From positions 551,827,136-551,891,135 of the forward strand of contig NC_081413.1 of NCBI RefSeq assembly GCF_030272615.1: a stretch of DNA of 64,000 nt, written 5' to 3'. Source of the DNA: Cryptomeria japonica. Taxonomy: Eukaryota > Streptophyta > Pinopsida > Cupressales > Cupressaceae. The position numbers and the translations under genes were made by a program. This document shows positions 38,770-51,100 of this stretch, piece by piece (the stretch's first letter is position 1; every line of letters begins with the position of its first letter). The notes beneath the pieces are model-generated. The model was given only the letters and a program-made list of their open reading frames with translations. It searched no databases and had not been told where the DNA came from.

Positions 38770-39060
38770 GTCTATCAATGATGCGCTACAGAACAAACTA
38801 TATGCGCTACAAAATAACAATGATGCGCTAAAATAAATTGGTGATGTGCTACACTATTTTTGGGATGTGCTACTTTGTGTTTCGGAAGCGCTACTCTATT
38901 TTTCTCCTACGTCGAGACCTATAGGAAAAGTTTAGTATTCTAATGCGTTAATAAATAGACTTGATGCGCTAGATGATGGAGCCAACATGCTGAACAGTAA
39001 ACTAGATGTGCTAGGCTATTGACCAGATGCACTAGGGAATGCTTCCCATGCACTGATTCT
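38770..39060 (-). repeat. TAGCGCAT octamer array, leader part 2
   Basis: About 12 copies (GATGCGCTACA, TATGCGCTACA, GATGTGCTA and others) on the plus strand, ending about 80 bases before the 5' LTR. Same motif and orientation as part 1, so it lies just downstream of the primer site in the element. Confidence 0.75.
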
Positions 39061-39122
39061 CGTTTCCCGCAGACCTGCAAAAGTGGTTATATTTAAAAAC
39101 CGATTTGATATATGGGGTAATG

Positions 39123-39141
39123 CCCCACAGTGGGTGCCAAA
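39123..39141 (-). other. Primer-binding site of gypsy-2
   Basis: CCCCACAGTGGGTGCCAA complements TTGGCACCCACTGTGGGG, two or three bases from the LTR start at 39144. It resembles the TTGGCGCCCACCGTGGGG type known from plant Tat-like gypsy elements, with CG decay at two places. The primer tRNA cannot be named with certainty. Confidence 0.7.
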
Positions 39142-39143
39142 AA

Positions 39144-40574
39144 TGTATGCGGAAAAAGCGAGTTGATAGAACTTAAAATGTGAAAAATGGAGTTCTAGGG
39201 AGCCTTGCTCCCACACCCACAGGACTTCTTGGTGCAAGCTATGGAGTCATGAGGTATGGCTCAGCTTCCCAAGATTGGTTCCATGGTTCTCTATCTTACA
39301 CGGTCCCTCAAACCAATATTTTTTCTCTCAGATCACTGAGCAAAATGGTTTAGGGATGACAAATGCAAGAACGAGGGATGCTTTTGTTGATTTTAAGATG
39401 AGATGCATCCTAAGCTATGCATGATGTTACAAATGCAATAAACTAGCTATAAGATGACAAGGTTAGTAAACAAGACTATCCTAGCATACTATATTAGTTT
39501 ATGATTTAAACTAAATGATATAGAACATACTCTAAACATGCATATTTAGATTAATTCTTATCTAAAAGAGAGGCTAAATGATGAGCATAAATGATATATG
39601 AAAGCTTGAATGCATTTGTGCATAAGTGTGATACTAAAAACTTGGATATGAAAATGGAGGAATGAGAGCTCTATTTATAGCAAAAATAGAGCAATGGATG
39701 GCCAGGATTGAAAGGTTTAATCAAGGGTCAAGTTTGAAAGTTGGGAATCCATGTTTGTAATTGGCACCAATGAAATGGTGACAATTGTCAACATAAGGTT
39801 GGTTGAGAAAAGAGGTTGGAGACATTAAATGCCTGAGAAGAGCTCATGGTTATCTTAGGGGGTAAGGTTTAAGCTCATGTTAGGGTTACCCATTGGATTA
39901 AGTTTTAATCCAAAGGATAAACTTTTGTGCAAATGATTAAGGGATAACCATGGTCAAAGCAATGAATGCTTGATGAGACCCTTGGGTTACATGGAGGTTG
40001 AGTTTAGGGAAATTCTTTAATCATGCTAGAGGGTTGAGTTAACCATTAATGGTTATGAAGACTTTGGGGATAACTTTGTAAGAGTTCTTCCAAATTTGGG
40101 GGCATTCAACAAGTTGGATAAAGGCTTTAATGCAATTTGAAGAATTTACTCCAAATTTGAGAAGTGACCTCCTTAAATTTAGGGAAAAGGGATAATGGAT
40201 GGGTTTGGGTGAATTAATTTGGTTTAGAAGAATCTAGAAGAGGTTAGAAAGAGGGTTAGGATGCAAGTGGAAGGTGTAGGATTTTGCAAGTGGGTGACTG
40301 AAAATAGGTTTTAATTGAATTTAATTCAATTTGGTTGCAATTAAATAAATTAGATTTATTTAATTTAGGATAACTATTTTAATTAAATTTGAATTTAATT
40401 AAAAAGTGGACAGGGGCTTTAATTGAATAAAATGAATTTATCCTATTAAATGGTATAGTGAATTTAATTGAGTAATTTACTTAATTAAATAGAGGAATGT
40501 GGATAATTTAATTAAATAGAGAGATGAACATAAAAATATTCATTTAGGAATATGGTCATTTTTATACGTCTACA
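39144..40574 (-). repeat. gypsy-2 LTR, right copy (5' LTR)
   Basis: TGTATGCGGAAAAAGCGAG to CGTCTACA, followed by the ACTAG target-site copy. About 97-98% like the left LTR by eye. Confidence 0.93.
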
Positions 40575-40579
40575 ACTAG

Positions 40580-43500
40580 AGTTTCCCAGTGCTGTTGAGG
40601 AGTTTTCCTTTCCACCTCGCCAACTTATTTTGCAACCTTTCTAAAATAGAAGTCCAAAAGGTTGGGGTCACATCCTTGATAGTTAGAGGAAGACCAAGGA
40701 ATGTTCTAGGAAGGACCGCACTCTGACAATTAAGGATGGCTTTGATTTTAGTCTACAAGTCCTCCTTAGTGTTAAAACAAGTATAAACTACTTTTTTCAT
40801 AGTTGATATGCTACCTTGAATTCTTGGCATAATTTGTTAGAAAGGCCCTCAATTCTCTAGCTTCGACCACTAAAACCTTTCCAAATAAGCTAGTATCATC
40901 CATAAACTAATGCAAAACAGTAGGAGGGATGGTGAAGGCCACTTTAACACCTTGAAGCATACCTATACTCACCAGATTCATGAGGCAATTCATGTCCAAG
41001 ACTTTAGCTAAGATGATAAATAAGGGGACAACAAGTCTCCTTGTCTAATACCCTTGGTTGAGCACTACAAAAAAAGTCCTCGATACACCATTAATCATAA
41101 TCAAGAATCTAACAATTTCAATACATTGTCTAATAAGATTGATAAGCCTCTCTTGAAACCCCAGTTTCATAAGAACTTTAAAGAGGAATTCCCATTGAAC
41201 CCTATCATAGGCCTTCGAAATATCAAGTTTGAGGACCATACTTGGCAAGCAACACCTATTCATAGAATGCATAACCTCATGGGTAGTAATAACAACATCC
41301 AAAATTTGTCTCCTCAATACAAAACCTTTCTGATTACACTTGATAAAACCATCTAGAAAGGGTTTAATTAGGGTAAGTGCAGGGTAATGGGTCACAAATT
41401 GGCAGAAGTCCATGCATTGGAAAATGTGCTCTTAGAAACGGGGGCCCGTTTTCAAAAAGTAGGGGCCTATTTTTGCTTCGGGCCCTCGAGGCAAAAAGTA
41501 ACAGGGGCCCGGGGCCCAAGGTGAAACTAAATAGGCCCCTGTTTTGGTCTCAAATGGGGGCCCGCTTGAAAATGAAATGGGGTCCCGTTTTTAAAAAATG
41601 GGCCCCCATTTTTAAATCTGATTTCACCCATTTTGTTTCGAGCGCATTTTGTCATTTTTGGACAGTAACAATAATTTTAGGAATGGTCCCCCATTTCATA
41701 AACAATCCCCCATTTCATAAACGAGCCCCCGTTTTCAAAATGGGGCCCCGTTCTGTGAAATTTGATTCCACAACCCGCCACTTGCCTCAGGATTAGGTCC
41801 AGGATAGGCCTAAGATGGCCACACTGGAGACATGGACCTGCAAATTCAAATCTTCATGAACAAAAGCACAAATATGAACTTCTGAAATAGTTTATGTGCC
41901 TCTAATTAGAATTTTTTATACGAAATTAAAACCCATTTTAGATTATACTGTTTAGATTCTAAATATGTAATTTAAAAAAAAAATGATTATTTTAACTATT
42001 TTTCATTTAATTTATACTAAATTGGGTCCATAAACTTGAAATATTACCTAATTTTGTTAATTTAATAACTTTTTTATTTTAATGAATTTTGAAAAGAAAT
42101 TAAATGTCATCAATCTACACAAATTCTTTTCTATTTAAAAAATAAAAGTAAAAAAAATGTTAAGTTTACGTCAAATTATGTGGGTCGTACACGTGAAATT
42201 TTTAAAAAGATATTTACAGTCATTAAAAAATTAATTAAAAAAAATATTTTAAAAAAAATACAAAAAATATGATCATCAATCTTCAGTGTGTTACAAACTA
42301 TTTTCCCAAAATTGTTTGAGAAAATAATTTTAATTGTGTCAAAAAGTGTGGGTCGTAAACATGCATGGTATGGTCTTGAAACATACATTTTTAAAACATA
42401 GTTTTTAGAATTCCATTCAAAAAGTTATTTTTTATTATGTGGGTATTAAAATAAATTACATATTTGGAAAGTAGACTCAGAGGGATATCTTTTATATTAC
42501 TAACTTTTTCCAAGATTCAGTCTCCAAGTGTTTCAAAATTTAAGCTCAAATGAGACAAAACCTGAAAATCGGGGAATACACTTCCACTTTTTGGCCAAAA
42601 AGTGGACTCATATTCTTGCACTAGCCCATTATATTCACTAGGACTTTAGAAAATATTTAATAGATTGTGTTTCATAATTTGATTGGTCTAAAGTTCATAA
42701 GTTTCTTAGGCTCTTGATTTTTAGGAACTAAGGCAATGAAGGTGTTGTTGAGCCTTTTTAACAATTTTCCAGTTCTAAAGAAATCCTTAGTTGCCATAGT
42801 AACCTCAAATCCTATAATATCCCAGAACTCTTGGAAGAATGCTAGTGGGAAATTGTTAGGGCCCGGTGCTTTAAAAGCACCCATAGAGAAAACAATAGTC
42901 TTAACTTCATCCTTCATGACAAGGGCAAGGATCTGGTCATTGTTAGCAAGATTGAGTGCCATAGGGAGACACTGAAAGGGATGCTCTTCAAGAGAAAAAT
43001 AATTCCCCCACCATCCTCTCTATAAGAATTGCTAAAATAATCGACAACCAAACCCCCCAATCGATAATCCTCTATAACTTCTTGGTATAAGTCATTCCTC
43101 AAACTCTATATAGAATTTCTCTTTCTGTGCTTGCTTGCTAACCTGTGGGAAAAAGCAGATTAGTTCCCATCTCCTTCTTTCAGCCATTGAACCCTTGATC
43201 TTTGTTTCCAAAAGATCTCCTCCCTTCTTAATATTTCATTGCACTATCCTCTCAAATTCTCTTCTTCGGAATGGGTAATATGAGAATAATCACCCATAGC
43301 AACTACCTTTTAGATGGATTCCATTTTTGAGTTGATTTATTTCTTTTGAGTGAAGATATCCCCAAAAGTAACCCAATTCCAAACTTTCACCCACTTCTTA
43401 ATGAGATCCAGTTTCTACAAAACACAAAATATAGTCGAGCCCTGCACAGGAGCACCCCACCAGTTTTAAATACAACTCCTAATTTCATAGTAGAAAGGGT

Positions 43501-44230
43501 GAGGTCCACTTGGAAGGTTGTCTATCCAATGCAAAAGAACATGATTATGGTTTGACACAGTCTTCCAGAGGGCATTAAGTGTGGCATTGCATTCAATTTC
43601 CCAATTGGCAGATACAAGAAACTATCAAGCCAAACTTGGATAAGGCTTTTCCCTTTACGATTGTTAGACCAAGTGAAGGGTTGTCTTGTCAATTCAATAT
43701 CAGAAAGGTTTGCCTTGCTAATGAAGTCTGTCAAATCAGACATACTAATGGAGTAACCTTTGATCTTTTCAAAGGGGAATAAAGGTGAGCTAAAGTCTCT
43801 AGCCACCATCCATAAATAATCTTGTTCATTTATAATAAAAGTAGGAATCTCTTCCCACACTATTTTGTGGCCAGAACGGGTGTTAGAGGCATAAACATTA
43901 AAAAGTTGCCATGAGAAGTTATTTGAGTTGAATGAAACCACTAGATAATTTGGTGAAGAGGAAAGGATATCCCCTTTTAGTTTTCTAGGGTCCCACATAG
44001 TAGCCACTCCCTAGAAGCTCCATTAGTATCACTAATGAAGAAGATAGACCCTAGCCATATGGTGTTAGCAATCGTGGAAAAGGTTTTTATAGTAATCTCA
44101 CTTCCTAAATTAAAAGAATCTTGATTTTATTTTTAAGAATACAGTCCCTCAGTGCAAATTGTTTATGAGGATTGTTAATTAGTCATATTTTGTTAGATAT
44201 TATTAAAGACTTGGAAATTCCTTGAATATT
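40580..44230 (-). pseudogene. LINE (L1-type) ORF2, endonuclease and RT part
   Basis: Minus-strand ORF2 of an L1-like element. The endonuclease domain begins near 44230 (NNPHKQFALRDCILKNKIKI at 44130-44200, then SIFFISDTNGAS and WDPRKLKGD near 43990), with SNNRKGKSLIQVWLDSFL near 43640. RT follows: KAPGPNNFPLAFFQEFW (near 42850), ALVPKNQEPKKLMNFRPIKL (42680-42740), KLDISKAYDRVQWEF (near 41190) and the catalytic FMDDTS (near 40890). Many stops and shifts. A block of about 1.2 kb of foreign sequence separates FRPIKL from the NQKGFV segment. The 5' end looks truncated at the start of the endonuclease. It continues at 20951-22341 across the gypsy element. Confidence 0.88.
41385..42630. other. Unidentified insertion in the LINE, GGGGCCC-rich
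   Basis: Adjacent RT segments of the LINE are pulled apart here by about 1.2 kb. The left third (41435-41770) is an irregular array of GGGGCCCGTTTT and its complement (AAAACGGGCCCC type), almost the only GC-rich stretch of the window. The rest (41880-42600) is very AT-rich. Flanks show TAATGGG at the left (about 41382) and CCCATTA at the right (about 42628), a possible short inverted end. No coding capacity; class unknown. Confidence 0.5.
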
Positions 44231-47200
44231 ATAAGTTTTAGAAGATTTCTCATTATTATATTTATAATTCTTTATAGTATGAACTAGAAGCAAATACTAT
44301 CTTATTTTTTTAACCTATTAAACATACCTTGATTTTTATAGTTTTGGTTAAAATTAATAGAGTTGTTTGAAGTTAAAATAATCTTATATATTTAGTTTTT
44401 GCTGACTAGCCATTATCATCATAAGGTCTCATTCCTTTGGAGTCCTGCTTTTTAAAGAAAATAGATTTATGATGATTCATTGCAATCATCTTGGTGAGTT
44501 TAAGTAATAATTCTAATATCATATATATTTACACTTCACTTGAGTACTATTAGATTGACAATAATTCAAATTATGAGCTTAGCTTATTGTATATGATTTG
44601 TGATTTAGGTATCATATCATATTATATTGATATGATGTAGTTGATGAGGTGTTGATCATTCATTTAATCATATGTTGACATTATTTAATGACTTATATCT
44701 TATTGGCTTGTAATAGTTCATCACCTTTATGATTGTTATAACTTTCCTTCAAGTCCTTATCTTCTAATGTTGATACTTAGATCTCTTCCTACTTTTAGCT
44801 ATTACTGGACATGTCATGGTATTCACTAGATTTCAAAGAAAAGTAACATTCAAGTGCTTTTCAAGATCTTAGGAATCATGAACATCTGTTCACTCATCAC
44901 CCAAAAAGATTCTACTGATAACCTACCCTTTCTTCTTCATCATACACCTATCACCTTATTATATTTGGGTTAAAATCATGAGTCTTCAACAATCATTTTT
45001 CTTGCTTGTTTTTTCAATAAGATCCACATATCATTAATCTTTTTCAACCTTAACATTACTATCTTGTATGGAATTTCAATCATGAATTTTGTTGGAACTA
45101 TCATTGAGACGCAAGAAACCCTCCATTTGGATTTGTATATGCATATTTTTCTTGTATTGTCGATTGCATTATTTTGAAAGTCAATGTTTTCGTAAAGATT
45201 ATTGTGCATGCCATGAATGTCCATTTGTAGACTTTCATATGTTCCCTTTAAAAAGAACTTATTATCAAAAACCTTCATGCTATTATCTTTAGTAGTGCAT
45301 ATTGTCATTATTTCAATAACTTTTATTTATATCCATGATAATTGTACTCCTACATTGTCTTGATGGCATTATGACTTGCAAACTCTGAAGATGATTTATC
45401 CTCTTTGATATGTGAATTCCTTGGTTTCATCCTTGAAAATATTCATGCCCTTTTGTCATTATTCACTTAGTCTTCCTCTATGTCTCATGCCTTAATTTTT
45501 GGATTGTTATGGTCTATTTTTGGACATTCTATTTTGGGTTTTTTCCTCTTCTTTTATGGGAGAGAAGCATTTTTCTGTTGTGGAGAAAGTTTCTCGATTT
45601 TGTTCTAGTTAAATATCTCTATTTTAGGAGGAAGCTATGTAAAAATTGGTTTGTTGAATAAGATGAAATGGCATGACTTATTTTTATGATATTTTCTTGT
45701 TTCCTATCTATGTGATTATATGTTTCTAAAAATCTGATATAATTTTGGTTAGGATTATTTTTTGCCATATGATGGACAAAATATTATGGATTGTTATCTT
45801 TTTTTAGAGACAAGGTTTATTTCCTGGCTTTGTGTCTACAATTTATTGAGTAGCTTGCTTGAGAGGCAAAGGTAGAGGAGTCCTGAGAGTTACTCTCTAC
45901 ATCAAAAGTAAAGAAGAGTTTTCTTAATACTCTTAATTAGAGACAATATTTTGTGATTTGATCATGGTCTTAGCCCCATAGTTGATTCACATTTCCTTTT
46001 ATTTGATCCAAGGTAGTTCTATGGTACTAAGGTTGGAGTATTTAACATGATGGAATCATGATTACCTTTGATAATATTGATTGATACTGATAAGGATAAT
46101 GATACAATGATAACTGTTTAATTTAATTTATTTTAAATTTGGCTTTAAATGCATTTAACATGAGTCACACATTTAACTATATCATTGATTAAAAATTTAT
46201 AACAGATGATTGTTTTATTTAAATTTTTTCTTTGAAAGTGGGTCTACCTATCAAATTTATGTTGTAAACTAGAATTTTTTTTTTACAAAATATGAAAGGC
46301 TTGAACAATATTATACATTAATATTTAAAATATGACTTCTGAACGTAGAAGTTTCGAGAAAGCCAAAGGAGAGATACAGTGCCCTCTACTTGCAAAGCAA
46401 ACCAAAAAAAGCTAATGAAAGCATAGTTTATAGTATTAAGAAAAAAAAAGGTCCATTCAAGTCTGAAACTACGACTATAAAGTAGGGGTTATTAATATTA
46501 AAAAATAAATAAAACATTCATTCTAAGAATTAACCAAGTTTCACATCATCGTTCGAGATGGAGGCTTGTTGTTCACCTTCATTACCCAAAAGCATATTGC
46601 TATGTGAATGAACAGGGAGGTGAGGAATATAATGTTATAATTTTCCACAATCAGTTAATAGAAACTTAATTTAAGAATTAAAATATATTCTAATAAAAAA
46701 CTTCAAGGATCAAATGAGAAAAAAAGAATTAGACAAATTCCATATAATATTGATGTGATCAAATTTTGAAACATGAAAAAAAAAAAATTTTAATTCAAAA
46801 ATTAAAATAAATTTTAATTAATCTAAAAAAGATTATATTTAATTAAGAAATTAAAATATTTGGATCAAATTTAAATTTAATTAAATAATTTGTAAAACAA
46901 TTTATCATATTTTATTTTATTTCAATTGATAAACAAATTTATTTAAATAATCAACTAATGTTTAAATCAGATTTTAGCTGAAATTTTTGTTAATTATTCC
47001 TTAACTCACTTAATTTCAAATACCCAGATCAATATTCCATTTGAAGAAGGGAAGCAAACTAGTAGTTGTTATAGCTAACTTCGCACACCCACAAATTCTA
47101 AACGGTATGTTGGATTTCGATGATTTTTTGGGTTCTTTGTATGCCACTCAACTATTTATAGCTATTGTTCTGACTTTTGCATAGTAACAACGCACATTAT

Positions 47201-47297
47201 GTGCAAAGGGTAAAAAAGTGGTCATTTCACCTATTTAAGATGCCCTAGTAAAGAACACAATAACCACCTCAAAAATGGCCAACACTTATGCACAAAT
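44231..47297. other. AT-rich spacer
   Basis: No convincing gene. A 110-codon minus-strand frame at 44976-45308 has no recognised domain and no supporting context. Poly-A/T runs and ATTTAATTAA steps dominate 46650-46950. Confidence 0.6.
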
Positions 47298-47333
47298 GTC
47301 CTAATAGTCATGTGTTGTCCTAATAGTCATGTG
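47298..47333. repeat. Short tandem duplication
   Basis: GTCCTAATAGTCATGTG occurs at 47298 and 47317 (period 19). Confidence 0.8.
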
Positions 47334-47464
47334 CTATAATTATTGATAAAGTTGCACAACTCCTCCAATAAAACTCCAAACAAGTCCAAAAATTGTACTA
47401 GGGTAAAGTGGGCAACCATGGATACATGTGAAATTTGGGGAGTTAGGTAAGCAAGGAGTGAACG

Positions 47465-47830
47465 GTAAACTTCCGTGGTAAATAAAGAGTGTAGACAAGA
47501 ACTTAGACCATATGAAGGACAAATAGGACTAGCCTTTATTGTTTACTTTGAACGATATATTGTAACTTTCTAGACTATATGTCTTTGCCAAATTTTGAAA
47601 ACTAGCTCTATTACTTGCCAAACTTCCATGTTAGATGAAGAGTGTGGGACAAAAACTTAGACCATACGAAAGAGACACTTCAACCTTTTGTCTTGATAAC
47701 TCTCCTTTGTGAATTGTGTTTAGTTTGCTGAATAGCACATATAGGGCTGGCCTTTATTGTCCTTTCTCTGTCTATTGACTTAAGACTGATATATTGTAAC
47801 TTTATAAGCTGGCTTTATGACTAGCCGAAC
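47465..47830. repeat. Imperfect duplication upstream of the NLR gene
   Basis: AACTTCC(G/A)TG...GAAGAGTGT...ACTTAGACCATA at 47468 recurs at 47624. CTAGCCTTTATTGT...GATATATTGTAACTTT at 47530 recurs, with an insertion, at 47752. An old direct duplication of roughly 155-220 bp just upstream of the promoter. Confidence 0.6.
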
Positions 47831-48017
47831 TCCCATGCTCTTTCTACATTGATTATGGATGCAAAATGAGCCACTTTGTAGGTTGATATTGGAGGAAAAC
47901 GACCAGCCTTTGTCGTTCTTCTTTAATCAGCGGTACGCATACGGCCCACTAAAGGATGAAAGGTTGCAGGAAATTACTAAACTCATAATAATTGTGTTGT
48001 CCATGAGAAAACTGCAT

Positions 48018-48048
48018 TTGACCTTTCCAGCAGTAGCCTGTTATAAAA
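48018..48048 (+). promoter_or_regulatory. Putative NLR promoter: W-box and TATA box
   Basis: TATAAAA at 48042-48048 lies 133 bases before the start codon, a suitable distance for a short 5' leader. TTGACC at 48018-48023 matches the WRKY-binding W-box often found before defence genes. Sequence match only; no functional evidence. Confidence 0.4.
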
Positions 48049-48180
48049 ATCAGATTTGAAAGAGGGGAATGACAGAGAGAAAAGCCCTTCTTATTCAGCT
48101 GGATTCATCTTCTCTAACAACGAAGATAACAGCACTACTTAGATTTTCTTTCTTCTCTGTCTTATTTCCTCACTATTAAT

Positions 48181-51100
48181 ATGGCCAAAAATTTCTGTTG
48201 TTTATGTTGCTGCTCTTGCTGCGGTTTACTTTCCCCTTCTCCTCCACAATCTCTTCAACAACAACAACCCATCTCTATCTCTACCCCTTCACCGCAACTA
48301 TCTCGGTATTCCACCATCTCCTCGCCTTCACAACCTTCTGAACAAGAGCCCACTGTCACTATGACCGATTTTAAGAATTTTCTACAAAAGTTCAATGATA
48401 TAAGCCAGATTGAGGGTCTGATTCAGGTTTTAGAAGAGCTATTGAAGATCGCAGTATGTTATCTACACATAGGTTTTATATTGTTAGAAAATATAGTCTT
48501 TTATAATAGGAATTTTGCAGTTCTACATTTAACAATATCTTTTGCCTAACAACAATTTTAGGCTATACTGAGTATAAATATGGTGTTGTCCAATACAGTC
48601 GGGAGAGCAGAGTGATGGAGGATCTAATTCAGCGGTAGGTTCTCATATCCAAGAAGGCCAAAGAATCCTGGAGATGCTGGATACAAGAATTGGCAAGCGT
48701 CCTGTAACGGTAAAATTTCCATTTCAGAACTATAAAGTTAAGTGGTGATAACATTCCTCTCTGATTTACCTTTAGCCAGTTAAATTATTGGATGGCTGTA
48801 ACTCTGAACATTTTTGAGAAAAAAATTATATTAGATGGATGCTGATTGGCATCCCTTTTATATTCTTGGGTAACTTCGGTACAGAAAAATCCTACGGATA
48901 GCGTAATTGCAGAGATTGAAAAAGTTTGTATAGAAGTGCTCAAAGGCTCTGAGAAAATTCCTAAAGTAGGAATAGCACTTTGTATGTTGGGATCCGCATT
49001 GGAGAGTTTTAGTAAGATGTCTGAGAACAAGAGTGAGTGCCTTGAAGTTTTGAGAAGGATGCTTAATCTTGGGAGGCAAATTCTACTGTTGAATGAGCAA
49101 ATTCCAGAGCAGAAGCAGAAACTAAATGAGGGAATCCAGTGCATTATTGTAGGAACCAGCATGTGCATCTCCCAACTTGCAAGAGCCAAAATTTTCAGGT
49201 TAGTTCAATTATTTTTGCTGCAAGTTAGATACTCTGTTATAAAAACTAATCGGTCTAAAGTTAGGCATAGTCTAAATATAAAACAAAATCTGAGTCGAAC
49301 TTATAAGAAAAATTTACTTCAAGCAAATTAAACGTCAAGATACTTTCAATGCTTTTCAATGTAAATCCAATGTCAATGTCTGGATTGTGTGAAGGTTTCT
49401 CACCGCTACAGTGAATGCCGATACTTTAAAGGCTTTTCAATTCAAAATAGACCACTTGTATAGTGACATCCAATTGTCAGCTGCAATTGGCATAGGGCAA
49501 AGAGTGCCAAAAATTGCTTCACAATCGCAGAAAATATATGCATACCAACCGACAGGTAACATTTTTTTCAACTTTTATGATATTTTCCTATTATCTTTTG
49601 TGTTTGTCACAAACTGTGGTTGAGTTTTTCCACAAATTTAACAGTTGGAATTGAGAGCGGACTGGAAAGAGTAATTCAGCTTCTTGATCTGAATGCACAA
49701 GACACAATACCCATTGTTGTGGTTGTCTATGGTTTTGGTGGGATTGGGAAGACCACACTTGCTGATGCCGTTTATGCCCAACTCAACCTCCAATCTTATA
49801 AGCATTGTAGAATTCACATGGATCAAGATTGTACCAACAACGATCTTAAGGGCCTCCAAGAGCAAATTTTGTATGGATTGTTTACAGAGAACTTGCAATT
49901 GAAAAACTGCGATGAAGGTCGAGGAAGGTTGTGGTCATTTTTCAAAGAGCATCCTAATCAGCCTTTATTCCTATACATTGACAATGCTCTCAAAGGTAAC
50001 GATCTTGAGAAACTTCTACCTCAACGCTTGGATAGTTGCCTCCCACCGAAGAGCAGAATACTTGTCACTACTCGAAATCTCCAAGAGACGGACATTTTTG
50101 TTGGCAGGAATATTCAACGTCGACAATATGATGTGATTCCTCTTCCAGTGACTGAGGCAAGAAAACTTTTGTTGGAGAAAGTTTCAGATTACAATGATGA
50201 AAATAATATAGAAAACCTCCTTAAGTTGTGTGGTGGTATTCCCCTTCTTCTTGAATTAGCTGGTTCACAATTGGCTCTAAACAGGGGAAATAAAAAGAAC
50301 ATAGTGCTAGAGATGCTTAAAGAAGGAGAGAAGGTCAAAGAGAAAGATATAAGCGATCGTATGGTTGGTTTTGTATACGACAGACTATTAGAACCTGTTC
50401 AAGAGGCCTTTCTAGATATCGCATCCTACTTTCATAATAGGTGGGGTAGTGAGTTTGTGGCCAGCATAGTTGGAGAGGAGGAATTCAGAGCTCTAGAAGC
50501 TGCCTCATTCGTCAAGACATCTGAAGAAGGTTTTGTGATTGTTCATGACATAGTTCGAGCAAGAGGAAAAAAGTTGTCAGAGCAAGAGGGAAACAGAATC
50601 CGAGACCGTGAGAGTTTATTGGAATGTTTGAAAGATGAAGAGGTATGTCGTATTTACAATGCTTGTCATAAATATTATGAAAAGACACTTGTTATTCACA
50701 ATCATAATGATGTTTATGGTTTTGGTTTTTGTGTAGAAACTCAAAAAAATAAAAGGCATTTATTCTGGTGAAGAATATGAGCAGCCTCCAATCGAAATTA
50801 ATTGTGATCATCTTAATTGTATGAGCAATTCATTAAGAGTGTTATATTGTAGAGGATCGCAAATAACATTCAGGGAGCAATGTCATAAACCATTTGAACA
50901 ACTCAGATGCCTTAGAATTAATGATGATGCTCTTGATTTACCAATGGAGTTTGAGAAACTCGAGCATCTCACCTACTACAAGGGCCCATTTATGCAAGGC
51001 ATGAGTTTTTATGAGGTAAGATCTTCCTTCCTTAGAGCATATTTATCATTTCAATTAGCTTTCATTATATTATATAATAACACTTTTCATAATTATTGTG

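Larger units (their letters stand above)
36048..39143 (-). other. Long leader of gypsy-2 between primer site and gag
   Basis: About 3.1 kb without recognisable coding sequence. It holds two arrays of the TAGCGCAT octamer (36890-37290 and 38770-39060) and a phased repeat near 38360-38570. A leader this long is unusual for gypsy elements but known in the Tat/Ogre group, where an extra frame before gag may occur; I see none here. Confidence 0.6.
22347..40574 (-). mobile_element. 18.2-kb Ty3/gypsy retrotransposon, Tat/Ogre-like (gypsy-2)
   Basis: LTRs of 1,451 and 1,431 bp (TGTATGCGG...TCTACA) are about 97-98% alike by eye. A perfect 5-bp target duplication ACTAG (22342-22346, 40575-40579) flanks the element. 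Reading on the minus strand: 5' LTR, primer site, 3-kb leader, gag-pol, a spacer, an antisense plant-mobile-domain frame, purine tract, 3' LTR. Large size, a primer site like TGGCACCCACTGTGGG, no visible chromodomain and an extra antisense frame before the 3' LTR fit the Tat lineage; that assignment is inference. All coding parts are broken. Confidence 0.93.

Noticed and set aside
44976-45308. 110-codon minus-strand frame
   Set aside because: No domain, no flanking gene signals and AT-rich composition; chance frame or a remnant beyond recognition.
47859-48059. Possible upstream exon of the NLR (66 codons)
   Set aside because: It overlaps the putative W-box and TATA box, has no TIR or other domain, and is not needed for the open seven-exon model.
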